Part shown: in pieces, positions 1-8,612 of the stretch
Layout of the letters: every line of letters starts with the position of its first letter
Numbering within the stretch: the stretch's first letter is position 1
Assembly (NCBI RefSeq): GCF_002572525.1
Contig: NZ_PDBS01000001.1
Span: 3,038,001-3,102,000 of the forward strand
Direction of reading: 5' to 3'
Length of the DNA: 64,000 bases
From: Natrinema sp. CBA1119
GTDB lineage: Archaea; Halobacteriota; Halobacteria; Halobacteriales; Natrialbaceae
Notes under the pieces: model-generated
What the model saw: the letters and a program-made list of their open reading frames with translations, nothing else
Told to the model about the DNA's origin: nothing
The model's database searches: none
Position numbers and translations under genes: made by a program

Positions 1-884
1 CGCTCGCGCTGAACCAGGCGGGGGTGCACTCGACCGCGTTACTGGCCAACGAGTACAGCGTCTCCGCGCCGCCGATCGACGACGACACGCTGGTGATCGC
101 GGTCACCCAGAGCGGCGAGACGGCCGATACCCTGAACGCGCTCCGCCAGGCCGCCGCCGAGGGTGCTCGCACGCTCACCGTGACCAACGTCGTCGGCTCG
201 ACGGCCGCTCGCGAGGCCGACGACACCCTCTTCATCCGCGCCGGGCCGGAGATCGGCGTCGCCGCGACGAAGACGTTCTCCTCGCAGGCGGTCATGCTCA
301 CGCTGCTCGGCCAGCGCATCGCCGACGACGCCCGGGGCGAACCGCCGGCCGACCTCGAGTCGCTGTTGCCGGAACTCGAGTCGATGCCCGCCAAAATCGA
401 CGAGCTCCTCGAGTACTCGACCGCCGAGGCGATCGCAGATAAGTACAGCCGGAGCGAGGCGTACTTCTTCATCGGTCGCGGGCTCGGCTTCCCCGTGGCG
501 CTCGAGGGGGCCCTGAAGTTCAAGGAGATCACCTACGAGCATGCCGAGGGCTTCGCCTCGGGCGAACTGAAACACGGCCCACTGGCGCTGGTCACGCCCC
601 AGACGCCGGTGTTCGCGATCTTCACCGGACAGGAAGACGAGAAGACGCTGAAAAACGCCGAGGAGGCACAGACCCGCGGTGCACCCGTCATCGCGGTCTG
701 TCCCGACGGCCACCCCGCCGTCGAGGTGGCCGACGAACACCTGCGGATTCCCGACACCGATCCCGATCTGGCGGGGCTGGTCGCGAACGTCCAGCTCCAG
801 CTCGTCTCCTATCACGCCGCCGACCTGCTTGACCGGCCGATCGATAAACCGCGAAACCTCGCCAAGAGCGTCACCGTCGAGTGA
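1..884 (+). CDS. glmS: glutamine--fructose-6-phosphate aminotransferase, C-terminal part (truncated by window edge)
   Basis: This is the isomerase half of GlmS, which makes glucosamine-6-phosphate from fructose-6-phosphate and glutamine, the first step toward UDP-GlcNAc. The frame is open from base 3, so the N-terminal glutaminase domain lies upstream of the window. Two SIS sugar-binding domains are visible. The first carries TQSGETADT and ATKTFSSQ. The second carries GRGLGFPVALEGALKFKE and EGFASGELKHGP. The end, PRNLAKSVTVE, is the classic GlmS C-terminus. A GTG at 24 is an internal codon and not a start. glmU and glmM follow within 4 kb, although in the opposite orientation. Confidence 0.96.
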   Translation, partial: LALNQAGVHSTALLANEYSVSAPPIDDDTLVIAVTQSGETADTLNALRQAAAEGARTLTVTNVVGSTAAREADDTLFIRAGPEIGVAATKTFSSQAVMLTLLGQRIADDARGEPPADLESLLPELESMPAKIDELLEYSTAEAIADKYSRSEAYFFIGRGLGFPVALEGALKFKEITYEHAEGFASGELKHGPLALVTPQTPVFAIFTGQEDEKTLKNAEEAQTRGAPVIAVCPDGHPAVEVADEHLRIPDTDPDLAGLVANVQLQLVSYHAADLLDRPIDKPRNLAKSVTVE

Positions 885-1457
885 CGCAGCACATTCGACT
901 GCGACTCAGACGCGACTGACGCCGCTCGCGCTCGAGTCCTCCCTTCCCACGTCTTTCGAATCCTCCCAGTCGAGTCGCTCCACTACCCGACGCAGTCGAG
1001 TCGCTGGGCTCGTGCGTCGATTCGTTTGTACTCGAACGTCCGTCTCGAGATGGCGTTCCTCTCGGTCATCGATACAGAACATCGTCTTCGGATAGCAGCG
1101 CCGTCCCCAATCAGCGGGTAAACCGATCGATCGGACTCGAGTAAGGGTCTCGAGGCCGCAGGACGCGAAACCACCCCCGTAGTCTCGAATCCACACGGCG
1201 TCGGTCGTGACGACCCGTACTCGAACGCTGTCGGAATCGAACGTGGAGGGTCACTGTGGCGATCGAGTCACGGTGACGGCGTCACCGATGTCGTGGGTAT
1301 CGACCGATACCCTCCAAGTAGTCTAGGTGTTCGCCACTGCATAAAGGGCACACCTGATTGCTCCGGGCGGCCGAAACGTCCGCCTGCGCTCGACCGCGAC
1401 GGGGAGACGAACTATCAGTTCGACGGCGATTACGACGGATCGGATCGCGGCCCGCCG
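885..1457. other. intergenic, no gene recognised
   Basis: This is the gap between the convergent ends of glmS and glmU. The short open frames in it are arginine- and serine-rich with no haloarchaeal acidic bias, and I see no conserved motif or RNA gene. A small inverted repeat around 1270-1290 (GTGACGGCGTCAC) could form a hairpin between the two gene ends. Confidence 0.5.
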
Positions 1458-2639
1458 TCATCGATCCCGGTCGACCGTTTCACCGGGTGCCGTGGTCGTG
1501 CCGGTCGCGAGTTTCAGCCCGGGAGTCAGACTCGTGTTGATGCCGGTCTTCGCCCCGTCTCCCGCGACGACGCCGAACGTCCGCCGGCCCGTCGAGAGTC
1601 GTTCGCCCTTGACCGTAAACGAGACGTCCGCGTCGTCGTGGCGGCGATTCGCCACCGTCGTTCCCGCACCGAAGTTGACGTTCCGACCGAGGATGCTATC
1701 GGCGACGGCAGAGAGGTGGTTCACCGATACCCCCCGCGAGAGGACGCTGTTTTTCACCTCGACACCGTTTCCGATCGAAACGCCTTCACCGATCACCGTC
1801 GCACCTCGGACGGACGCGTTCGGGCCGACGGTGGCCCCCGACCGGAGCAGCACCGGTCCCTCGATCACAACGCCGGGCTCGACCGTCGCTCCCGCTTCGA
1901 CCACGACCCGCCCCTCGAGGTGCGCCGCGTCGCTGACCGCGCCGTCGATCCGGCGCTCGAGCTCGCCGACTTTCCACTCGTTGGCCGCGAGCAGTTCCCA
2001 GGGACGGCCCACGTCCAGCCACCGGTCGAGCGTGACCGGCGTGACCGCGTACCGCTCGATGACCCGCGTGAGCACGTCCGTGATCTCCCGTTCGCCCCGT
2101 TCGCTCGCGGGCACCTCGAGCCACTCGCGGGCGTCCGCCGGGAAGGCGTAGGCACCGGCGTTCGCGAGGTTCGTCGGCGGCTCGTCGGGCTTTTCGACGA
2201 TGTCCGTGACGGTGCCGTCGGTCGTACTCAGGACGCCGTAGTTGCGGGGGTCCGACACCTCGGCGGCACAGACCGCCGGACAGGCGTCGAACAGCCGATC
2301 GATGGCGGCGGGATCGTAGAGGTTGTCCCCGTTCAACACGGCGAAGGGGCCGTCGATGTGTTCGCGGGCCGCGTCGACGGCGTCGGCAGTCCCCGTCTGG
2401 GCTTCCTGGACGGCGTAGGAGACCGGGACACCGCGGTACTCCTCACCGAAGTACTCCCGGACCGTCTCACCCTCGTAGCCGACGACGAGCACGATCTCGT
2501 CCGCGCCGGCGTCGATGGCGGCGTCGGCCGTGTGCGCGGCCAGCGGCCGGTCGGCGACGGGCAGCATCGGCTTGGGACGGGACGCGGAGAGCGGCCTGAT
2601 CCGCGTCCCCTCACCTGCCGTGAGAAGGATGGCTTTCAT
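1458..2639 (-). CDS. glmU: bifunctional sugar-1-phosphate nucleotidylyltransferase/acetyltransferase (GlmU type)
   Basis: This protein of 393 aa is predicted to acetylate glucosamine-1-phosphate and/or transfer UMP to give UDP-GlcNAc in the cytoplasm. The N-terminal nucleotidyltransferase domain opens with AILLTAGEGTRIRPL and KPMLPVADRP. It also has LNGDNLYD for metal binding and VEKPDEPP. From about residue 240 a left-handed beta helix of hexapeptide repeats (VVVEAGATVEPGVVIEGPVL) gives the acyltransferase-like part. The C-terminal GINTSLTPGLKL is typical of archaeal GlmU-like proteins. The start is supported by a TATA-like TTTATAATTA on the minus strand about 26 nt upstream. Neighbouring glmS and glmM support the role. 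A dTDP-glucose type specificity cannot be fully excluded. Confidence 0.9.
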   Translation of the reverse strand: MKAILLTAGEGTRIRPLSASRPKPMLPVADRPLAAHTADAAIDAGADEIVLVVGYEGETVREYFGEEYRGVPVSYAVQEAQTGTADAVDAAREHIDGPFAVLNGDNLYDPAAIDRLFDACPAVCAAEVSDPRNYGVLSTTDGTVTDIVEKPDEPPTNLANAGAYAFPADAREWLEVPASERGEREITDVLTRVIERYAVTPVTLDRWLDVGRPWELLAANEWKVGELERRIDGAVSDAAHLEGRVVVEAGATVEPGVVIEGPVLLRSGATVGPNASVRGATVIGEGVSIGNGVEVKNSVLSRGVSVNHLSAVADSILGRNVNFGAGTTVANRRHDDADVSFTVKGERLSTGRRTFGVVAGDGAKTGINTSLTPGLKLATGTTTAPGETVDRDR

Positions 2640-3106
2640 CGAATCGACGTACGCTGATCCGGCGGATAATTATAAAGCTGTTACAGTGGTCGACTCGAGC
2701 GACGGTTGGATGCGTCCCGAGCGATGATTGGACGCTTTCCGAGCGGCGGACCGATGCATCGCCGACCCGGTTCGGCGACCTGTCTCGGCGACCCGTCTCG
2801 GCACCGAAGTCGGACCGGATCCGGTTCGGATCCGATCCGGATAGTACCGAATCGGACGGGGCTCGAGTGATCGATACGACAGTCCCGGTTCGGTCGCTCC
2901 GGGACGACGAACGGTGGGCCGGAAAACGGGCCGAAATACGATATTTCGTTTCGGTAATACTGTATTTCTCTCGAATGCGGGCCTAATACGTTCGATATCT
3001 GGAGTGTTTCGATGGGGTATCAATCGCCGCCGGCAGCGCGAACGGCCTGTCGCCGCGTCGATTATGCGGTCTATAGTAAATACCGTTCTGTGGTTACGGG
3101 TTGTTG
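2640..3106. promoter_or_regulatory. divergent promoter region of glmU and the small zinc-finger gene, with tandem palindromes
   Basis: This is a gene-free stretch of about 470 bp. The left end holds an AT-rich box (around 2665-2675) placed for glmU. The right end holds TATAGTAAATA (about 3072-3082), roughly 25 nt before the ATG at 3107. In the middle, GAAATA-CGA-TATTTC (2933-2947, perfect) and GTAATA-CTG-TATTTC (2954-2968, one mismatch) are two 6-3-6 palindromes whose centres are 21 bp apart, about two helical turns. Similar palindromes lie upstream of two beta-helix genes later in the window. Confidence 0.55.
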
Positions 3107-3313
3107 ATGTCGACGGATCCATCCGCAAACTGGACGCCAATGACGTCCGGCCAGCAAACGACCGCCCCCCGATGTGTCAACTGTGGCAACCAGGTAACTC
3201 GACAGTTCGCTCGCGTCTTCGGCGACAACCGCGACGTCGTCCACGCCTGTCCCGACTGTGCGACGTACCGCGAGATGAAGACCTCCGATTTCATTCCGAA
3301 AGAAGCCAGATAG
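3107..3313 (+). CDS. small DUF7563-type zinc-finger protein
   Basis: This 68 aa protein has two CxxC pairs (CVNCG and CPDCA) about 25 residues apart, joined by the conserved VTRQFARVFGDN segment. It is a small haloarchaeal zinc-finger family of unknown function, which I associate with DUF7563. A close paralog lies at 52166-52357. I chose the ATG at 3107 rather than the in-frame TTG at 3101, because it aligns with the paralog start and sits about 25 nt after an AT-rich box. A DNA- or RNA-binding role is inference from the zinc knuckles only. Confidence 0.8.
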   Translation: MSTDPSANWTPMTSGQQTTAPRCVNCGNQVTRQFARVFGDNRDVVHACPDCATYREMKTSDFIPKEAR

Positions 3314-3389
3314 CCGGTCCGTAACTGCCGACCGTCTCGCGTGCTCCACCGTCGGCCGGGCAGGTCTCGCCGATCAGTTGCCGCCGTCG

Positions 3390-4718
3390 TCACTCCCCCC
3401 TCGTCGCGACGGCTTCGGTAACGAACGCCTGCGCGTCCTCGAACAGCGCCTCGGCGTCGGCCGCCGACCGCGCCTCCGCCGTGACGCGGATCAACGGCTG
3501 CGTGCCGCTGGCGCGAAGCAGGAACCAGCCGTCATCGGTCTCGACCCGAACGCCGTCGAGCGTATCGATCTCGTCGTATCGCTCGCTTACCCCCTCGCTG
3601 ACGTCGGCCATCACCGTCGCCTTCGCTTCCACTTCGATCGACGTTCGCCGGATCGGATACCCCTCGATGTCTCCGACGAGTTCGGAGAGCGCCCCTCGTT
3701 CGGCGATCAGTTCCACCAGTTTACACGCCGCGAGCGGGCCGTCCGGACTCAGCGTCTCCTCGGGCCAGATCCACGCACCGCTCGGTTCGCCGCCGAAGAC
3801 GACGTCGGCCTCCGTCGTCCGCTCCGCGACGTACACGTCCCCAACCTGCGTCCGCGTCAGCGACGCGCCGACATCGGTCAGCGCGTCGTCGACGGCCAGA
3901 CTCGTGTCGACTGGGGCCGCGACCCGGTCGCCCGATCCCGCCGCCTCTCGAGCGAATATCGCCAGTAACGCGTCCTTCGGGACGAAGGTTCCCGTCTCGT
4001 CGACGGCCACCATTCGATCGGCGTCGCCGTCGTGAGCCACCCCCAACTCGGCGTCCGTTTCCGCGACGAGGGTCGAGAGCGTCTCGAGAGTTTCTGCTGT
4101 CGGTTCGCTCGGCCGGCCGGGGAAAGAGCCGTCCGCCTGCCCGTTGAGCGTCCGAACCCGACAGCCGAGGTCGTCGAGCACCGATGCCGTCACGCCGCCG
4201 GTCCCGTTCCCGATATCGACGACGACGCTCGGCGACCGCTCGAGGTCCACCGCTGACTCGATCGCGTCCGCGTGGTGGTCCTGGACGCCGTCGCGACGCG
4301 TTCGGTCGCCGACCCCGTCCCACTCGGCCAGCCCGTAGTCGTCCTCGCGAATCCGTCGTTCGACGGCCGCGCGCTGGTCGGGGCCGAAGGCCTTCCCCGA
4401 CGGGTTCCAGAGCTTGAGCCCGTTGTCGGTCGCCGGGTTGTGCGAGGCCGTCACGACGACTCCCGCATCGGCTCCGAGGTGGTCGACCGCGCGGGCGATC
4501 GCCGGCGTCGAGGCGACGCCGACTTCGACGACGTCGGCACCGCACTCGCGCAGTCCCGCGCCGACTGCCTCGACGAGCATCGAGCCGCTCTCTCGAACGT
4601 CGCGGCCGACGACGACCCGGTCGTACCCCTCCGAGGCGACGGCGCGGCCGACCGAGAGCGCCAGCGCCGCCGTCACCTCGTCGCCCACCCGCCCGCGAAT
4701 ACCGCTGGTTCCGAACAT
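3390..4718 (-). CDS. glmM: phosphoglucosamine mutase
   Basis: This 442 aa alpha-D-phosphohexomutase interconverts glucosamine-6-phosphate and glucosamine-1-phosphate, linking GlmS and GlmU. The start is MFGTSGIRG, the hallmark N-terminus of the family, so I reject a 23-residue upstream extension to 4787. Key features are the phosphoserine loop TASHNPATDNG (Ser92), the metal site HDGDADRM, the sugar-binding GGEPSGAWIWPE and the C-terminal phosphate-binding RASGTQPLIRV. A phosphomannomutase activity is possible for such archaeal enzymes, but the glm neighbourhood favours glucosamine phosphate. Confidence 0.92.
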   Translation of the reverse strand: MFGTSGIRGRVGDEVTAALALSVGRAVASEGYDRVVVGRDVRESGSMLVEAVGAGLRECGADVVEVGVASTPAIARAVDHLGADAGVVVTASHNPATDNGLKLWNPSGKAFGPDQRAAVERRIREDDYGLAEWDGVGDRTRRDGVQDHHADAIESAVDLERSPSVVVDIGNGTGGVTASVLDDLGCRVRTLNGQADGSFPGRPSEPTAETLETLSTLVAETDAELGVAHDGDADRMVAVDETGTFVPKDALLAIFAREAAGSGDRVAAPVDTSLAVDDALTDVGASLTRTQVGDVYVAERTTEADVVFGGEPSGAWIWPEETLSPDGPLAACKLVELIAERGALSELVGDIEGYPIRRTSIEVEAKATVMADVSEGVSERYDEIDTLDGVRVETDDGWFLLRASGTQPLIRVTAEARSAADAEALFEDAQAFVTEAVATRGE

Positions 4719-5125
4719 ATCGGTTCCTGAGGTGGGCTGCTGCCTTACTATGCACGGGTTACTGCCGTCGGTTCCGCGCTCCGTCATCGGGTCCGCAGCG
4801 GCCCGTGCCGTCCGCCTCGAGCGGTCGTCGACGGTCGGTCCGCGGGGTGATCGCTGCGGGTGCCCGTCCGATCGGTGACTCGGTAGTTCCTCCCTGCGAT
4901 TCTGAACTGTCGGTACCGTATATGTGACTCACGCCGATACGCTCGAGTGAGAATGAAACTGGACGGACCCGCGGCCCGCCGACGGCGTCTGCTGGCCGGT
5001 AGACGCGATCGCCGACCGATTGCTGGACGCATCACCCGACTATCACTCACGCGCCGCTCCGGTCGGATCGCCCCTGACGGACAGTCGTCGGACCCACCGC
5101 GTGTGGACTCCATCGATCGATACGC

Positions 5126-5443
5126 ATGAGCGCGACCGAATCGGATTCCGAACTCGACGAGGCCACGGATGAGACCAAAGAGACGAGCGAGGACGAGCGA
5201 AGCGACGAGAGCGAGGAAACGGCAGCCGAGAGCGCCATCTCCGAGTTCCCGCCCAGCGCGAAACTCGTCTACAAGGTCCTCGAGTACGAGGGGCCGCTGA
5301 CCCAGGAGCGGATCGCCGCCGAATCCAGACTGTGTCCCCGGACCGTCCGCTACGCGCTCGGCAAGCTCGAGGACGGCGGCCTCGTGACCAGCCGCGTCTG
5401 TCTGGAGGACGCCCGCCAGTCCAAGTACCGGATCGGCGAGTAG
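5126..5443 (+). CDS. small winged-helix (MarR/TrmB-like) regulator
   Basis: This 105 aa protein has an acidic low-complexity tail (about residues 1-40, rich in Glu, Asp and Ser). A winged-helix domain follows: LVYKVLEYEGPLTQERIAAESRLCPRTVRYALGKLEDGGLVTSR. This is a common haloarchaeal architecture for a small DNA-binding regulator. The Cys in the recognition region is unremarkable. The gene stands alone between glmM (divergent) and a MITE-like repeat. Targets are unknown. Confidence 0.82.
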   Translation: MSATESDSELDEATDETKETSEDERSDESEETAAESAISEFPPSAKLVYKVLEYEGPLTQERIAAESRLCPRTVRYALGKLEDGGLVTSRVCLEDARQSKYRIGE

Positions 5444-5505
5444 CGAACGGAACGCATACCGGTTATCCCTTCCACTGGCGCAGGGCACTGTCATCGAGGG
5501 CGGTT

Positions 5506-5591
5506 CTATAGTAGCCACTGAAAGTCATTGTACACCTGATCGAACGACGGCTGTACGATCAGTGTGTAAATCGTTTCAGTGGCTACTATAG
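5506..5591. mobile_element. MITE-like palindromic repeat, complete copy
   Basis: This is an 86 bp element with perfect 18 bp terminal inverted repeats: CTATAGTAGCCACTGAAA at 5506-5523 and its reverse complement at 5574-5591. An inner inverted repeat (ACACCTGATCG against CGATCAGTGTGT) lets the whole element fold into one long hairpin. Related copies or fragments occur at 6915, 18122, 18810, 26849 and 26879. No coding capacity is present. It lies upstream of the TRIC-family gene. Confidence 0.8.
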
Positions 5592-5833
5592 GTGAGGGGG
5601 TGGGGAGTGCGACAGGAGTGCCATTTTTGGCGGTCAGGTCGACTCGGTGCTGGTGGTGCTCGAGTTGCACCGGTGTCTTTCACACACCACCGGTTCGCCA
5701 AACAGCTATCGGCGGGAACGGGGGAGGACGTACCGCTCAACGGGGTGTATAGTTCCCACACCTGTACAGTCGGATCGGGGAGGAGAGAACACTTTAGACG
5801 GAGCACCCAAGAGAAACCCACAGAACGAGAGCA

Positions 5834-6505
5834 ATGAGTCAGGGTTTCATCGAAATACTATTTGGCGACCCATTTGCCGTTATGAATACGATCGGCCTGG
5901 TCGCGTTTGCACTCGTGGGGGCATCAAAGGCGATCCGTGAGGAGTTCGACGTATTCGGGATAACCATCGTTGGACTGGCGATGGCGTTTGCTGGTGGAGC
6001 GACACGCGACCTTCTCGTGACGCGAACTCCGTTAGCACTCCAGTCACCGATCGAAATCAGTCTGGGGCTACTCGGAGTCGGCTTGGCGATCACGCTGAGC
6101 GTCGTTCTGACGTCTCCGGAAACACATCCAGTCACCCTTGTTTCGGATGCTATCGGCCTTGCTGCCTTTACCACGACGGGTGCCATCGTCGCAACTGAGG
6201 CGGGCGTTTCAGCGTTTGGTATCGTCGCTATTGCGACGATCAACGCCGTGGGCGGTGGTGCGTTTGCAGATATTCTTCTCGATCGCCCCCCGTTTATCCT
6301 CTTCGAGGATTTCTATGCGAGTTGTGCGGTCCTCGGTGGAAGCGCATACTGGCTGGTGGGGACGGCAGGTGCTACCGGAAGTACGGCTGCCGGGGTGTGT
6401 GCGGTAGTGACCGTTGTGACTCGGTTAGCTGCGGTTACGTACAACTGGAATCTCCCGACAGCACAGAAATTAGGAGTATTAATGACTCAATTCGATCACA
6501 AATAA
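5834..6505 (+). CDS. trimeric intracellular cation (TRIC) channel family / UPF0126 membrane protein
   Basis: This 223 aa polytopic protein has about seven hydrophobic segments arranged as two related halves. Each half carries the family's glycine motif, AFAGGATRDLL in the first and AVGGGAFADILL in the second. The prokaryotic members (YadS/UPF0126) are related to TRIC potassium-permeable channels. The acidic halophile bias is absent, as usual for membrane proteins. The gene seems monocistronic and lies in a somewhat AT-richer segment after a MITE-like element. The physiological ion in haloarchaea is not established. Confidence 0.88.
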   Translation: MSQGFIEILFGDPFAVMNTIGLVAFALVGASKAIREEFDVFGITIVGLAMAFAGGATRDLLVTRTPLALQSPIEISLGLLGVGLAITLSVVLTSPETHPVTLVSDAIGLAAFTTTGAIVATEAGVSAFGIVAIATINAVGGGAFADILLDRPPFILFEDFYASCAVLGGSAYWLVGTAGATGSTAAGVCAVVTVVTRLAAVTYNWNLPTAQKLGVLMTQFDHK

Positions 6506-6590
6506 TGGGCGAAGCGCTGCTGAGTTTGCGTGCGTGGTCACCGTCCGGCGGAGGTGAGGGACGTATCGTCCCTTACGTCTAGTTCACAAC

Positions 6591-6803
6591 TCAATTCGGT
6601 TCGAGAGCCTGAACACTCACCGAGATAAAGTAGACGAACATAAACAAGAAGAAGCCCACGATAAGCGGAATGAGTCGGGCATCGATGGCAGCGAGTTCCA
6701 ATACTCCTACTATCGCGATTCCACTGACGAAGACCAGAATAACGAATACACCGACTGCATAGTAGAACCGAAGATCGGATTCGAAGTATTCTCGTATTCC
6801 CAT
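6591..6803 (-). CDS. small two-helix membrane protein, unknown
   Basis: This 70 aa protein starts MGIREYFESDLRFYYAVGV and has two strongly hydrophobic helices (about residues 13-35 and 43-62). A short loop, ELAAIDARLIP, separates them. A longer open frame reaches 6896, but its first 31 residues are Ser/Asn/Thr-rich and look non-coding, so I place the start at 6803. I recognise no family. It lies in a lower-GC island with other short orphan genes, which suggests transfer or rapid turnover. Confidence 0.55.
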   Translation of the reverse strand: MGIREYFESDLRFYYAVGVFVILVFVSGIAIVGVLELAAIDARLIPLIVGFFLFMFVYFISVSVQALEPN

Positions 6804-6914
6804 GTTTATCTGTTGATAGCTGGCGGAGAAAAGTGTGTTGTTAGCATCCGACGCCGAGTTGCGTGTAAATCCCCTCGTCGTTTTCGAGTTCGTCAACGAA
6901 CGGGACGACGAACT

Positions 6915-6950
6915 CGATCAGTACGTAACTCGTTTCAGTGGCTCCTATAG
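6915..6950. mobile_element. MITE-like repeat, right-end fragment
   Basis: These 36 bp match the right half of the palindromic element: CGATCAGTACGTAACTCG, then TTTCAGTGGCTCCTATAG. They are nearly identical to the right half of the copy at 18810. No left terminal repeat is visible. The bases to its left (6887-6914) form a different small inverted repeat. Confidence 0.6.
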
Positions 6951-6961
6951 TAGTCGCGGGC

Positions 6962-7213
6962 CTAGTCCTGCCACTCTCGAACCTCGATCGTTCCGTCAGT
7001 GGCCACGGTGACGAGCATATCGTCGATCGTAAATGCGATGACCAGTTCCGAATTCGCGGACTCGAGAAGTGTATCGAGGGCGTCCGGGTCGAGGTAGTCT
7101 CCAAACGTAAAATCGACCTCAGTGGGATCTTTCTCGACATGGTCTGCAATCGTTTCGATCACCTGGATACTATCGGGAACCGGAGGAGAAGCGGCCGTGT
7201 CGCGCTCAGTCAT
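6962..7213 (-). CDS. HalOD1 output-domain protein
   Basis: This 83 aa protein is built entirely of a HalOD1-like domain: SIQVIETIADHVEKDPTEVDFTFGDYLDPDALDTLL, followed by a short beta hairpin ending DGTIEVREW. HalOD1 is a small haloarchaeal output domain found alone or attached to signalling proteins, and its biochemical role is unknown. The neighbouring orphan gene at 7260 reads in the same direction with a gap of about 46 bp, so the two may be co-transcribed. Confidence 0.78.
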   Translation of the reverse strand: MTERDTAASPPVPDSIQVIETIADHVEKDPTEVDFTFGDYLDPDALDTLLESANSELVIAFTIDDMLVTVATDGTIEVREWQD

Positions 7214-7259
7214 GGGTATACAAGGTAATACTGTAACCCTTGTATAACAGTTGCGATAT

Positions 7260-7448
7260 TTAGGAATTCCGTTCGAACGTGATCTCCACCGGTGTCAATT
7301 TGTTCCCGGCGAATTCGTTCAGCACGTCCAAGGGAACGTCGGTGATCTCTCCTTCGACGGAAAACGCTATGGTATCTCCGTAGATTGTAATGTCCACATC
7401 GTCGAGTTCGACATTTGCATCGTCTGCAACATTGATAGTTATCCCCAT
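7260..7448 (-). CDS. small acidic protein, unknown
   Basis: This 62 aa, acidic, beta-rich sequence (MGITINVADDANVELDDVDITIYGDTIAFSVEG and onward) has a composition expected of a real haloarchaeal protein. The overlapping frame at 7210-7458 is Arg/Cys-rich and is rejected. An AT-rich sequence just upstream (about 7455-7490) could be the promoter. It has no recognised family. It resembles an accessory partner for the HalOD1 gene next to it, which is inference only. Confidence 0.55.
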   Translation of the reverse strand: MGITINVADDANVELDDVDITIYGDTIAFSVEGEITDVPLDVLNEFAGNKLTPVEITFERNS

Positions 7449-7601
7449 GTCCCTTCAAATTAGTGATATGATATAAATAGATGACGAAACGGCGATCGAA
7501 CTATTATCTATCTGATACTCATCATCTAGCCTGACGATATATCGGGTTCTGTCTGTCGGGGTTGTCCCGGGGACGCGTGGACAGCTGTGACAGCAGGGAC
7601 G

Positions 7602-8612
7602 CTACCGGTGTTTCTGATACTGATCGACCAACAGGTCGACGCCGAACGAACCCGACGTGATCTCGTAGTGGGTCTCGAGGCGCGGGTTGAACTTCGCCTT
7701 GTACCGGTTGATGCTCGGGACGCCGGCTCCGACGAGGTCGTACTCCTCGATTCCGTCGCGGAGGCCGTCGCGCATGACGTGCCAGTCCAGCAGATCATTG
7801 ATCGCAATATCGACGTCCGCGTCCGGTTTGACCCCGCCCTGCCAGCGATACCGCGTCCGGTCGGATTCGACGACGAGGATCCCGCCGAGGAACTCGCCGT
7901 CGACGCGACAGACGTAGGGACGGATCGCATTGTCGGGGAGCTGTTCGTGGAGCGACCTGGCGAAGTCAGACTGCAGCCGAAACGGTTGGCCCTGGCTCTC
8001 GTAGCGTTCTCGAACCTTCTCGACAATGCGTTCGACGTCATCGGAATTGCCCTCCTCGATCGTGTAGCTGTCGTCGTCGGCGTTTCGGATGTTGCTCCGG
8101 GCATCGCTGCTGAACCGCCCCAGTAGCTCCTCTTCGGTCCCCTCGAGGTCGACGACGTACGTGTGACAGGGTTTGACGTCGTACTCGTTCCAGACGAACG
8201 GACGAATGTCGTCGAACTCGGCGGTGACGAACTTGCTGTACAGCGGCGATATTTCGGTGTTGATCCGCTCGAGACAGCCCTCGAGGAATCGCTTGATCCG
8301 GCGATCTGCTTTGCGCTGTTTGAGCTTATCGACGTTCAGCAGGGCGGGTCCGAGGTACGATGTCCAGGAGTGTGGTGCCGGAGAGAACGCGGCGGTCACC
8401 GGGCCTTTGGTGTACTCGAAGACGGGGAAGATCCCGACCGGCTCCTGCCCTTTAAACCCGGCGAGCAGGTACGGGGTCGTTCCGGTGTATTCGGCCTGCA
8501 ATCGGAGCGCTTCCGTCCGGAAGAACGGGTTCGACCCGTCGGATCGTTCGACGTACCGATTCCACTCGTCGCCGTCGGTTCGCGGATCGAGGGTTTGTAT
8601 TTCGACGCTCAT
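7602..8612 (-). CDS. FemAB-like / GNAT-fold acyltransferase
   Basis: This 336 aa protein is made of two GNAT-type lobes, as in FemAB/CelD-like transferases. Visible segments include NPFFRTEALRLQAEYTGTTPYLLAGFKGQEPVGIFPVFE in the first lobe. The second carries FSSDARSNIRNADDD, then YVCRVDGEFLGGILVVES with RYRWQGG. Bacterial relatives transfer amino acids to cell-wall peptides, and haloarchaeal members are found in surface glycan clusters with unknown acceptor. The start codon overlaps the stop of the upstream phosphatase-superfamily gene (ATGA), so the two are translated from one transcript. A role in decorating a surface glycan is inferred. Confidence 0.83.
   Translation of the reverse strand: MSVEIQTLDPRTDGDEWNRYVERSDGSNPFFRTEALRLQAEYTGTTPYLLAGFKGQEPVGIFPVFEYTKGPVTAAFSPAPHSWTSYLGPALLNVDKLKQRKADRRIKRFLEGCLERINTEISPLYSKFVTAEFDDIRPFVWNEYDVKPCHTYVVDLEGTEEELLGRFSSDARSNIRNADDDSYTIEEGNSDDVERIVEKVRERYESQGQPFRLQSDFARSLHEQLPDNAIRPYVCRVDGEFLGGILVVESDRTRYRWQGGVKPDADVDIAINDLLDWHVMRDGLRDGIEEYDLVGAGVPSINRYKAKFNPRLETHYEITSGSFGVDLLVDQYQKHR

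Noticed and set aside
1293-2657. 454-codon plus-strand frame opposite glmU
   Set aside because: Arg/Asp-rich antisense shadow of a well-supported gene; such long antisense frames are usual at this G+C content.
5592-5837. 81-codon frame between the MITE and the TRIC gene
   Set aside because: The composition is not acidic, it runs into the TRIC start, and no family resemblance is seen; the region more likely holds that gene's promoter.
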